A program made the position numbers and the translations under genes. A model generated the notes under the pieces. It did not search any database, was not told where the DNA came from, and was given only the letters and a program-made list of their open reading frames with translations. 43,865 nt of DNA. Origin: Syntrophobacteraceae bacterium. Lineage in GTDB: Bacteria; Desulfobacterota; Syntrophobacteria; Syntrophobacterales; Syntrophobacteraceae. Below are positions 25,747 through 33,340 of the stretch, in pieces; position 1 is the stretch's first letter; each line of letters opens with the position of its first letter. The stretch is from positions 1 to 43,865 of the forward strand of contig JALOOX010000062.1 of assembly GCA_025454175.1 (NCBI GenBank), written 5' to 3'.

Positions 25747-26361
25747 CTATTTCTTCTTCGGCGGCGTAGTCGCTTGAGGAGGTGTATCCACGAAACGATA
25801 CGTGACCGCGGTCAAACCCACCTGGAGGGTCGACCCGTCCTTCTGCCGGGTGAGGTTGAGGTTTTCGACCTTGAGTATCCGATCGAGCTTGCTCACCCTG
25901 TCCAGGAAGACTCCCAGCTCGTGATAAGTTCCAACCAGGTCCAGCCGGATGGGAATGGCTGCGTGGAATTCCCGGGGCTGCTCGGGCTGCGGCTGAAAGA
26001 GAATGTTCTCCAGCCCGACCTCGGCGCCGAGCTGGGAGATGTTGTCGAGCAGGCCCGGAATTTCCTTCTGGTCGGGAAGAAGGGAGAGCACCTGCCTCAA
26101 CTGCTCCTCGGACTGCGCCAGCTCCTTCTGGAGCTTCTCAACCTCAACCGCCGCCAGCTTCAGAGTCTCGAGCTTCTTCTGCTGCTCAAGGATGGATGTC
26201 TGAAGTCGCCTGATGTTTTGAGCCTGGTCCTTGTACTTAAGAAAGTAGAACGCCCCTCCCAGCAGAAGGACCGTGACCAACACCAGCAGCAGCCTCTGGA
26301 GAGGTGTCAACTCGCCGAGCTTCTCCTGCAATACCCCCAATGAAGCCGAGTCCTTTTTCAT
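25747..26361 (-). CDS. pilO: type IV pilus inner-membrane protein PilO
   Basis: The 204-residue product has the PilO layout. A short cytoplasmic N-terminus leads into one membrane helix (LLLVLVTVLLLGGAFYFL), a periplasmic coiled coil (about residues 50-95, QNIRRLQTSILEQQKKLETLKL...) and a ferredoxin-like C-terminal domain (IPIRLDLVGTYHELGVFLDRVSKL). PilO pairs with PilN to link the cytoplasmic ring to the secretin through PilP. The ATG overlaps the pilN stop (ATGA). Directly downstream comes pilQ after 86 bases; pilP, normally between them, is absent. Confidence 0.93.
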   Translation of the reverse strand: MKKDSASLGVLQEKLGELTPLQRLLLVLVTVLLLGGAFYFLKYKDQAQNIRRLQTSILEQQKKLETLKLAAVEVEKLQKELAQSEEQLRQVLSLLPDQKEIPGLLDNISQLGAEVGLENILFQPQPEQPREFHAAIPIRLDLVGTYHELGVFLDRVSKLDRILKVENLNLTRQKDGSTLQVGLTAVTYRFVDTPPQATTPPKKK

Positions 26362-26945
26362 GATGCCTGCGCTCCCAGTTTCCTTTGCACTTCCGAGAAC
26401 GGATAAAATCGGTAGTTGACCTGGAATTCCCTCAATTTCATGTTGTTGATGACCTTCTGCCGGGAATGAGTCAGGTTGACACTACCTTTTTCGACATAGG
26501 GTGAGGATTCGAGGTTGCGCATGAAATCGGCGATGGACTCGTTGCTGAGCGCCACGCCGTCCAGCGTCATGGTGTTCGAGGAGTGGGCCAGCCGCTCAAA
26601 CCAGACCTCTTCCGGCGGAACCTGCACACTGAGGAGCGCCAGGGCACGCACGATGGAGTCCCGATCCTTTTGCAGCGTCTCGATGACGGTACGCTTTTTG
26701 TCAACCAGCTCTTTTTGCTGCTTGATGTCCTTCAGCATCTGGTCGAATTTCGCGTACTGGCTCACTTCGCTTTGGACGCGCGCCAGCTGAGCATTCAGGC
26801 TGCTGACCCTCTGGCTCTGGACCATCCAGATCAGGCCGATGGCCGCCACCACCAGAACGATGGTGCCGAGATATGCGTAGGTGAAAAGCTTTAAGGCGTC
26901 CCTCTTCTTCCTGACACGGGCTGGAAGCAGATTGATCTGAATCAT
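26358..26945 (-). CDS. pilN: type IV pilus assembly protein PilN
   Basis: This 195-residue bitopic protein begins MIQINLLPARVRKKRD, the conserved INLLP motif that docks onto PilM. One membrane helix (TIVLVVAAIGLIWMV), a coiled coil and a periplasmic domain follow (VQVPPEEVWFERLAHSSNTMTLDGVALSNESIADFM). It assembles with PilO and PilM into the inner-membrane platform of the pilus. It follows pilM with one base between stop and start, and overlaps pilO by four bases. Confidence 0.94.
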   Translation of the reverse strand: MIQINLLPARVRKKRDALKLFTYAYLGTIVLVVAAIGLIWMVQSQRVSSLNAQLARVQSEVSQYAKFDQMLKDIKQQKELVDKKRTVIETLQKDRDSIVRALALLSVQVPPEEVWFERLAHSSNTMTLDGVALSNESIADFMRNLESSPYVEKGSVNLTHSRQKVINNMKLREFQVNYRFYPFSEVQRKLGAQAS

Positions 26946-26946
26946 A

Positions 26947-27996
26947 TCAGTTCGCCTTTCTCAGAGCCAGACCGAAAGCTATGGCCGTTTGAGGACCCAC
27001 ATAATCGATGTAGTCCGGGTCAAATACCTTGTCGTCGTACTCCACCTGCTTGAGGGGATTGAAAATCTCGACGTCGAGATTCATGTGGTCCCGAAAAGCC
27101 TGATCGAGCCCGGCAATTCGACACGATCCCCCGCTCAGGTAAACCTTGGCGATTCGGTGATCGGGAAAGTTGCTGTAGTAGAAATCCACAGCCCTTTTGA
27201 ACTCCGCCAGCCACTTGCGGACCGTGCTCACGAAAATATCCTCAAGCTCCGCCGGGCTCAGCTTCAGTGAGCTCTCGCCAAGCTTCACCCGCTCGGCTTC
27301 CTCGTGACTCAGATCGAACTGGTCCCGGATCCTCTCCGTGATCTGAGCCCCTCCGATGGATATGCCCCGGGTAAAGATGGGCACTCCACGGAGGACAATG
27401 TTCATGATCGCCTTGCTGGCCCCGATGTCGAGAAGCGCAATGCTGTCCTCATTGTTGATTCCGTAAGCCGCCTCGAAGGCATTGCTCAGGGCAAAGAAGT
27501 CAACATCGACGACAACCGGCTCGAGACCTCCCCCCCGAACGATGCTCGCGTACTCACTGACCGATTCCTTCTTGGCCGCAACCAGAAGGACCTCCATGAA
27601 ATTGGGGCGATCCTTGGAAAGATCCAGGATCTGGTAGTCCACATCCACTTCATCGATGTTATAAGGGATGTACTGACCCAGCTCCCCCTGCATGCGGGTT
27701 CCCAGTTCTTCCTCGGTCATCGAAGGCATGTCGATCTTTTTGATCATCACCTCGTAGCCGGAAATCGACGAGGCCGCGGCCTTCTCCTTGATCTTCAGAT
27801 GATTGGCCAGCTGTTGAATCGATCTTCCGACCAACTCCGACCGGTTGACCCTCCCCTCCACAAATGCCTCGCCAGCCATCTGACTCAACCCGATGTTCAT
27901 GAGCCTGGGTGGAGTGCTGGTCGTGTTCAACTGCACCAGTTTGATGCTGTGAGACCCAATGTCCAAACCCAACAAGCTGTCCTTCTTTCCAAACAT
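26947..27996 (-). CDS. pilM: type IV pilus assembly ATPase-like protein PilM
   Basis: PilM is the actin-like (FtsA fold) cytoplasmic protein that binds the PilN N-terminus. The 349-residue product shows the phosphate-1 motif LLGLDIGSHSIKLVQL, ALLDIGASKAIMNIV (phosphate-2) and VYLSGGSCRIAGLDQAF (adenosine). It is the first gene of the pilM-N-O-Q operon and is divergent from lepB. The 156-base spacer up to lepB is AT-rich. A typical pilus operon would include pilP; the motor ATPases and pilin are not in the window. Confidence 0.95.
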   Translation of the reverse strand: MFGKKDSLLGLDIGSHSIKLVQLNTTSTPPRLMNIGLSQMAGEAFVEGRVNRSELVGRSIQQLANHLKIKEKAAASSISGYEVMIKKIDMPSMTEEELGTRMQGELGQYIPYNIDEVDVDYQILDLSKDRPNFMEVLLVAAKKESVSEYASIVRGGGLEPVVVDVDFFALSNAFEAAYGINNEDSIALLDIGASKAIMNIVLRGVPIFTRGISIGGAQITERIRDQFDLSHEEAERVKLGESSLKLSPAELEDIFVSTVRKWLAEFKRAVDFYYSNFPDHRIAKVYLSGGSCRIAGLDQAFRDHMNLDVEIFNPLKQVEYDDKVFDPDYIDYVGPQTAIAFGLALRKAN

Positions 27997-28034
27997 AGTT
28001 TAGCCCCGCCCAGAAAAACTCATCAGATTTTTAA

Positions 28035-28063
28035 TTGACATTTAACCACATTTCTAATTTACC
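28035..28063 (+). promoter_or_regulatory. weak promoter candidate for lepB
   Basis: A perfect TTGACA (28035-28040) lies in the AT-rich spacer between the divergent pilM and lepB. At 17-base spacing the -10 would be TTTACC (28058), which is poor. The -35 is the only strong element seen. Confidence 0.25.
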
Positions 28064-28152
28064 ATCCCCTTTTGAAAACACGCAAGCGACTTATTAGTGG
28101 AATCCACCGTTTGCATTGAGCTCATTTTTTAATCCAAGAGGAGGATATTACA

Positions 28153-28818
28153 TTGCATTCGATCACCGAGAAGGATGTGCCCGGCAGCAGCTCAAAAAGC
28201 GTTATACGTGAGTATGCCGAAGCCATTTTCATTGCGGTCCTGCTGGCGTTGTTCATCCGAGCATTCGTCGTTCAAGCCTTCAAGATCCCTTCCGGCTCAA
28301 TGAAGCCAACTCTTCAGATCGGGGACCACATCCTCGTGAACAAATTTGTGTATGGTATCAAGATTCCATTTACGGATAAGGAGCTTCTCCCGATCGGGCA
28401 CCCCGCCCGCCAGGACATCGTGGTCTTTCGGTACCCGGTGGATCCGTCGAAGGACTTCATCAAGAGAGTGATAGGGCTACCGGGCGATACCGTGCTGATA
28501 CGAGATAAAACTGTTTTTGTCAATGGCCAACAATTGGAGGAGCCTTATGTCGCCTTCTCCGACCCACGAATCCTCCCGGCGACGGCCAATCCCAGGGACA
28601 ATATGAATGCGATAACCGTACCATTGAACAACCTGTTCGTCATGGGAGACAATCGAGATGAAAGCTACGATAGTCGTTTCTGGAACTTTGTCGATATGAG
28701 TCAATTGAAGGGAAAAGCCTTCATCATTTACTGGTCCTGGAACAGTGACGGCGAGCTTTCCTGGAGCCCTGACATGAGCTATGTTCGATGGAACCGCCTC
28801 GGCAGATGGCTCCACTGA
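28153..28818 (+). CDS. lepB: signal peptidase I
   Basis: LepB removes signal peptides from exported proteins using a Ser/Lys dyad. The 221-residue product has one N-terminal membrane helix (AIFIAVLLALFIRAFVVQAF). The nucleophile Ser49 follows in IPSGSMKPTL, the general base Lys104 lies in DFIKRVIGLPGD, and the box MGDNRDESYDSRFW is present. The start is TTG 28153 behind AGGAGG (spacing about 9); no in-frame ATG lies before the catalytic Ser. Its length is typical of a minimal delta-proteobacterial enzyme. Confidence 0.95.
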   Translation: MHSITEKDVPGSSSKSVIREYAEAIFIAVLLALFIRAFVVQAFKIPSGSMKPTLQIGDHILVNKFVYGIKIPFTDKELLPIGHPARQDIVVFRYPVDPSKDFIKRVIGLPGDTVLIRDKTVFVNGQQLEEPYVAFSDPRILPATANPRDNMNAITVPLNNLFVMGDNRDESYDSRFWNFVDMSQLKGKAFIIYWSWNSDGELSWSPDMSYVRWNRLGRWLH

Positions 28819-28891
28819 TCGTCGTGCCAGCGTCGACGAAGAGAACGAAACTTAAATGCAGAGCACCATCCAAACCCGACAGCATTGACCC

Positions 28892-30346
28892 ATGAATAAA
28901 AACATCCAAGAACAAATTGATGCCATCATCGCATGGGTGGTTTTGCAGACCGAAGAATTCGCCGCCGAGGGAGCTGTTGTAAACCTTGGCGGAGAAATCA
29001 ACTCCTCCGTCACCCTGGCGATCACCAAGAAGGTCTTTGGCGACAAGACCTTCGGACTCATCCTCCCCTGCCGAGACAGCAGCGCATCGGTGAAGGATGC
29101 CCAATGGGTTGCGCACCACTTCGATGTCCCCTTTGAGGTTGTGGACCTCTCCCAGGTGTTCGACAGCCTGGTCCGGCTTTTGCCTCCACTGGGGGAAAAG
29201 CGCGGTTTTCTCATCAAAAACAGTCTTCAGATGCTGGTCCATCGTCACTATTCTGACGCCAGAGGACTCATGATGATTGGATCGGTGGATCGCGTGGAGT
29301 ACGAGCTGTCCGAGATCGCGGGGCACCCCAACCCGATGGCTGATATCATTCCCCTGGAGCACCTCCTCGCCTGCGACATGCGCCATTTGGGGAGGCATTT
29401 CGGCCTTCCGCGCCGAATCCTGCAAAGATCAAGGTCCCTGGACCTGAATTTTCAGGGGCTGAAGCGGAGCGGGCTGGAGTCGCAGCCCACCGCCGCCCAG
29501 CTCGATGCCTTTCTGGCCGGGGATGTGTCCAGGATTTCGCCCGTCATTCAGCAAGCCCTCGATCCCTTGAAAGCCCGAGTCGCCCGACTCCGGCGGCTCC
29601 CCCTCCATAGTCCGGCAGGCAGCCCTGCCTCCCCTTCAGAGATCCCGTTCTCGGACGAGCATGACACCTACGACCGCAGCATCGAGGCCCTCAGCCTGAT
29701 CAGCAAGGCCATCACGTCGGACCAGTATCTCGAGGACATCCTCCGGCTCATCGTGATGGTCACCGCTGAGGTCATGAAGTCGAGCGTCTGCTCCCTGTGG
29801 CTGCTGGACGAAAAGGAGTCCGTGCTTCGTTTGCGGGCCACACAGTCCATAGACAGCGAGTACCTCAAAGACCGCGTGCTCAAGGTGGGTGAGGGCATCG
29901 TCGGGAAGGTGGTCGCCGAAAACCGAGCTTACGCCGTCACCAATGTGCTCACCGACCCCATCTTCAAGGAGAAAGATCTCGCGCGCCGCATGGGGCTGGT
30001 CTCGATGCTGAGCATTCCCATGCGGGTTGGCGAGCGGGTTATCGGCGTCATCAACTGCTATACCTCACATCCCCACGTCTTCAGCGATCTCCAGGTGAAT
30101 CTTCTCACCACCGTCGCCAACCAGGCTGCCGTCGCCATCGAAAAGACGGAGCTCATGGTCAAGACCAAGGTCATTTCCGAGGAGCTCGAACGGCGCAAAA
30201 TCATCGAAAGGGCCAAGGATCTCCTGATGAAACGCCTTTCCCTTTCCGGCGAGGAGGCCTATCGCTGGCTTCAGAAGCGAAGCATGAACACCAGGAAATC
30301 GATGCGAGAGGTATCGGAAGCCGTGCTTCTGGCCATGGAAGGTTGA
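28892..30346 (+). CDS. NAD synthetase-like / GAF / ANTAR fusion regulator
   Basis: The 484-residue protein joins three parts. Residues 1-215 resemble NAD synthetase (NadE). NLGGEINSSV replaces the SGGIDSS ATP-pyrophosphatase loop, and LPCRDSS, then MIGSVDRVEYELSEIAG, replace the GTGNxxE region. HPNPMADIIPLEHLLACDMRHLGRHFGLPRRIL matches the rest of the fold. The loop's catalytic Asp is Asn37, so this part is probably a non-catalytic ligand sensor. Residues about 260-420 form a GAF domain (SLWLLDEKESVLRLRAT...GEGIVGKVVAENRAYAV). The last 60 residues are an ANTAR domain (RAKDLLMKRLSLSGEEAYRWLQKRS), which binds paired RNA stem-loops to stop transcription termination. The inferred role is RNA-level control in response to nucleotide or redox state. 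No Shine-Dalgarno site is clear. It lies alone after lepB and converges with namZ. Confidence 0.85.
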   Translation: MNKNIQEQIDAIIAWVVLQTEEFAAEGAVVNLGGEINSSVTLAITKKVFGDKTFGLILPCRDSSASVKDAQWVAHHFDVPFEVVDLSQVFDSLVRLLPPLGEKRGFLIKNSLQMLVHRHYSDARGLMMIGSVDRVEYELSEIAGHPNPMADIIPLEHLLACDMRHLGRHFGLPRRILQRSRSLDLNFQGLKRSGLESQPTAAQLDAFLAGDVSRISPVIQQALDPLKARVARLRRLPLHSPAGSPASPSEIPFSDEHDTYDRSIEALSLISKAITSDQYLEDILRLIVMVTAEVMKSSVCSLWLLDEKESVLRLRATQSIDSEYLKDRVLKVGEGIVGKVVAENRAYAVTNVLTDPIFKEKDLARRMGLVSMLSIPMRVGERVIGVINCYTSHPHVFSDLQVNLLTTVANQAAVAIEKTELMVKTKVISEELERRKIIERAKDLLMKRLSLSGEEAYRWLQKRSMNTRKSMREVSEAVLLAMEG

Positions 30347-30394
30347 AACGGTCGAAACCGGACAGCCGACATGAGTCCACCCTATGCTGAACAC

Positions 30395-31567
30395 CTACGG
30401 ATAGATGAGTATTTCACTCCGTGAGGTCTCGAACGCGCCGAGACCGTCCAGCCAGCTCTGCTCGATTTCACGGGCACTGAGACCCCGTTCCAGGCCCTGC
30501 CGCACCCTCCCGTCGCCCAACAGGATGTCCATGGGCAGCTTTTCGTATTCATATTCGTAGGGCGGAGGCAGCCAGCTGAAATCCTCGGGGTGCAGAGCCA
30601 GAAAAGCCTGAAGAATCACCAGTCCGGTCAGGTACGGACGAAAGCTCACCCTGTCGGTCACATGAACCTGAAAGCCCGAGCAGAGCTCACCCTTCCACTT
30701 GTCGAACATCGGCTCGAAGTGGACGGGCCGAAAGACGACACCGGGCAGCGCGGCTTCCCCGAGCAAGGCGCTGAACGCCCTGTGATCCAGGAACGGAGAC
30801 CCGAAAAGATGGAAGGGGAGCGTGGTTCCTCTCCCTTCGCTCACGTTGGTGCCCTCGAGCAGCACCATCCCGGGATAGAGGAGGGCCGTGTCCCAGGTCG
30901 GCATGTTGGGCGAGGGAAAGACCCACGGAAGGGATGTTTCAGGGTAGAAGGCACCTCGACGCCATCCAGTCATGGCAACGATATCGAGGTCGACGTCGAG
31001 CCGCTTTTCCAGGGACACGAAGCGGGCCAGCTCGCCCATGGTCAGGCCATGACGCATGGGAATCCCGTAGCGGCCCACGAAGGATTCAAACCCCTCGGCC
31101 AGCACATTTCCCTCGACCTGGACGCCGTTGATGGGGTTGGGACGGTCCAGGACCACAACCTTGAGGTCCAAACCCCGAGCCGCTTCGAGGCACAGGCCGA
31201 CCGTGGTTCCATAGGTGTAAACGCGCGTTCCGACGTCCTGCAGATCGATGACCAGGACATCGATCTGCTCGAGCATCTCACGGGACGGCCGGCGAATCTC
31301 GCTGTACAGGCTGTAAACGGGAACGGAGAAGGCCGCATCCCAATCATCCGAAGATTCGATCATGTTGGCCTGCCGGTCCGCGTGGAACCCGTGCTGAGGA
31401 GAAAACAGGCAGCGAACCCGACCACCCGCCTGTCCGATGGCATCCCGAACACTGACGAAGCCCCGGGTCACGGAGGCCTGATTGGCCAGGATTCCCAGGC
31501 GGGCACTCTTCAACCAGGCCGGGCCGCGCTGTATGAGCACTTCACAACCGGGGATGACTTCAGACAT
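30395..31567 (-). CDS. namZ: exo-beta-N-acetylmuramidase NamZ (DUF1343)
   Basis: The 390-residue product belongs to the DUF1343/NamZ family, which removes terminal MurNAc residues from peptidoglycan chains. Family features are LGILANQASVTRG, LFSPQHGFHADRQANM, DVLVIDLQDVGTRVYTYG, LDRPNPINGVQVEGN, MRHGLTMGEL and EGTNVSEGRGTTLPFHLFGSPF. Start ATG 31567 follows GGATGAG and comes 47 bases after the preceding gene's stop; a longer in-frame version would overlap that gene. No signal peptide is visible, so it may act in the cytoplasm on recycled muropeptides or be exported without one. It is the last gene of the sensory cluster. LdcA and Mpl elsewhere in the window would process related products. Confidence 0.88.
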   Translation of the reverse strand: MSEVIPGCEVLIQRGPAWLKSARLGILANQASVTRGFVSVRDAIGQAGGRVRCLFSPQHGFHADRQANMIESSDDWDAAFSVPVYSLYSEIRRPSREMLEQIDVLVIDLQDVGTRVYTYGTTVGLCLEAARGLDLKVVVLDRPNPINGVQVEGNVLAEGFESFVGRYGIPMRHGLTMGELARFVSLEKRLDVDLDIVAMTGWRRGAFYPETSLPWVFPSPNMPTWDTALLYPGMVLLEGTNVSEGRGTTLPFHLFGSPFLDHRAFSALLGEAALPGVVFRPVHFEPMFDKWKGELCSGFQVHVTDRVSFRPYLTGLVILQAFLALHPEDFSWLPPPYEYEYEKLPMDILLGDGRVRQGLERGLSAREIEQSWLDGLGAFETSRSEILIYP

Positions 31568-31614
31568 GTCGTTCTCATCCGCTCTGAAACGATCCGGGGG
31601 GCTCGCTCCTGGAT

Positions 31615-32781
31615 TCAATGGGTGTGTTTTCTGGAAAACAGTGGAAGATGAATCACGAACGCCGTGCCTTGACCGGGATTGCTCACCACTTCGATTGCTC
31701 CCCCATACTGGCGCACGATTTCCCTGCAATGATACAGCCCAATACCCATCCCGAGACTTCCGGAGCTTCCGCAATCCAGCGTCTTCGTGGTGAAAAACGG
31801 CTCGAAGATCCTCGCCCTCTGGTGCTCGGGAATGCCCGGGCCGTTGTCATGGATGCTGATATGAATCTCCTCTTCATCGTGCCAGGTATGGATTCTCAGC
31901 ACCTTTCGCGGCAAACCATGCATGGCCTCCAGGGCATTCCGCAATATGTTGCCGAAAACCTGGCTGAAATCGGCCGCAACACCCGTGAACAAGGGCAGGC
32001 CGGTATCCAGCTCCCATGTCGTGTCGATCCTGGCTTTCAAATAAGGATGGGACTCGAGGAACAGGACCTCCTCCCTGAGGATCTCGTTGAGCGGCAGCGC
32101 CTCCAAATCCCTTGATTGCGACGCTCTCAGCCGCTTGATGAACGTGGACATGATGCGCTTCATCCGGGCCGCCTGCTCCCGAATCACTTCCAGGTTCCGG
32201 ACTTCGGGATGAGCGGATTGTAACAGCTCCGCCTGGCCCATGATATAAGTCAGGGGACTGTTGAGGTTGTGCAGGATGGCCGCCAGAAGCCTGCCCGTCT
32301 GAACCAGGGGCTCAACCTCAACGATTCGTGACAGCTGCTCTTTCCACTCCAGCTGGAGTAAATCGACCTGCTGGCGAAGGGCTTCCATCCCCTTCTGGAC
32401 TTCCTGCTCGGTCTGAAGCCCGCATCGGGCCCTATCCAGCGTGCTTTTCAGATGGTCGAGGTCGATGGGCTTGGTGATGAAGTCGTGCACCTCGCTTCTG
32501 ATGGCCTCGATGGCATCATCCAGAGTCCCATAGCCGGTAATGACGATGATGGGAACCGAATCGTTCAACTTGCGGATTTCACTGATGACATCCCTTCCGG
32601 GCATCCCGGGCATCTTGAGGTCCGTCACCACGACCTCCGGCCCCACGGCCCGAAACAGCTCGAGACCCGTCTCGCCCTCGAGGGCTTCGTGGACCGCGTA
32701 GCCTTCATCCTCGAGAAACAACCTCAAAGCCTCAAGCACCGACGGCTCATCATCAATGATCAGTATGGGCGTGTGATCCAT
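31615..32781 (-). CDS. receiver-histidine kinase hybrid
   Basis: The 388-residue soluble protein starts with a receiver domain (ILIIDDEPSVLEA, phospho-acceptor Asp in VTDLKMPGMPG, Thr in VITGYG, Lys in TKPID). A coiled linker and a HisKA-like region with His in LLAAILHNLNSPL follow. The HATPase domain shows NILRNALEAM, DNGPGIPEHQ and GMGIGLYHCREI. A kinase with an N-terminal receiver can take phosphate from an upstream kinase or regulator and pass it on. It has no DNA-binding domain. It starts 12 bases after the stop of the single-domain regulator, so both are likely co-translated. Confidence 0.92.
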   Translation of the reverse strand: MDHTPILIIDDEPSVLEALRLFLEDEGYAVHEALEGETGLELFRAVGPEVVVTDLKMPGMPGRDVISEIRKLNDSVPIIVITGYGTLDDAIEAIRSEVHDFITKPIDLDHLKSTLDRARCGLQTEQEVQKGMEALRQQVDLLQLEWKEQLSRIVEVEPLVQTGRLLAAILHNLNSPLTYIMGQAELLQSAHPEVRNLEVIREQAARMKRIMSTFIKRLRASQSRDLEALPLNEILREEVLFLESHPYLKARIDTTWELDTGLPLFTGVAADFSQVFGNILRNALEAMHGLPRKVLRIHTWHDEEEIHISIHDNGPGIPEHQRARIFEPFFTTKTLDCGSSGSLGMGIGLYHCREIVRQYGGAIEVVSNPGQGTAFVIHLPLFSRKHTH

Positions 32782-32793
32782 TTAATAAACCCA

Positions 32794-33162
32794 CTAGTGG
32801 AGCACGGTGCGCGTTATTCCCTCGATCTCGTCCACGTCAAGGGGCTTGCGGAGATATCTGTAAACCCCGTACTCACGGGCCATTTCCTCGTATTTGTCCT
32901 GCGGCAGAGCCGTCACGATGACCACCTCAATGGCCAAATGGCGCTCACGGATGGCCTTGAGGAGATCGAGACCGCTGAACCCGGGCATCTTGATGTCGAG
33001 GAACAGAAGCCGAGGGCGCCTCTGGGTCAGCAAATCCAGGGCCTTCATGCCGTCATGCAGCATCACCACGCAATAGTCGTCTCCCAGCATGGCATCGAAG
33101 GATTCCAGCACCCCCTGGTCATCATCCACCACGAATATGGTCTCTTCCGGCATACATTCCAT
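32794..33162 (-). CDS. single-domain response regulator
   Basis: The 122-residue product is a lone receiver: IFVVDDDQGVLESF, phosphorylated Asp in LLFLDIKMPGFSG, Thr in VIVTALP, and Lys in YLRKPLDVDE. No output domain is attached, so it probably shuttles phosphate between the two kinases on either side or signals by binding a partner. ATG 33162 follows AGGAGG at 10-base spacing; an in-frame start at 33216 would add 18 unlike residues. It sits between the membrane kinase (178 bases upstream) and the receiver-kinase hybrid. Confidence 0.9.
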   Translation of the reverse strand: MECMPEETIFVVDDDQGVLESFDAMLGDDYCVVMLHDGMKALDLLTQRRPRLLFLDIKMPGFSGLDLLKAIRERHLAIEVVIVTALPQDKYEEMAREYGVYRYLRKPLDVDEIEGITRTVLH

Positions 33163-33340
33163 GATTTTCCACCCTCCTCGACTCGGAAAACACGACTCGC
33201 AAAACACTGATTCCAAGATCCTGGAGGATCCATGTTAACAACTTTGGTGCCAACTGGTCTGCCCGACGCCCGCGGACGACCGGAAGCGACCATCCTCGCC
33301 GCCCCGCGGGAGCGTCCCGAATGCTCACACCCTGAGGAGC

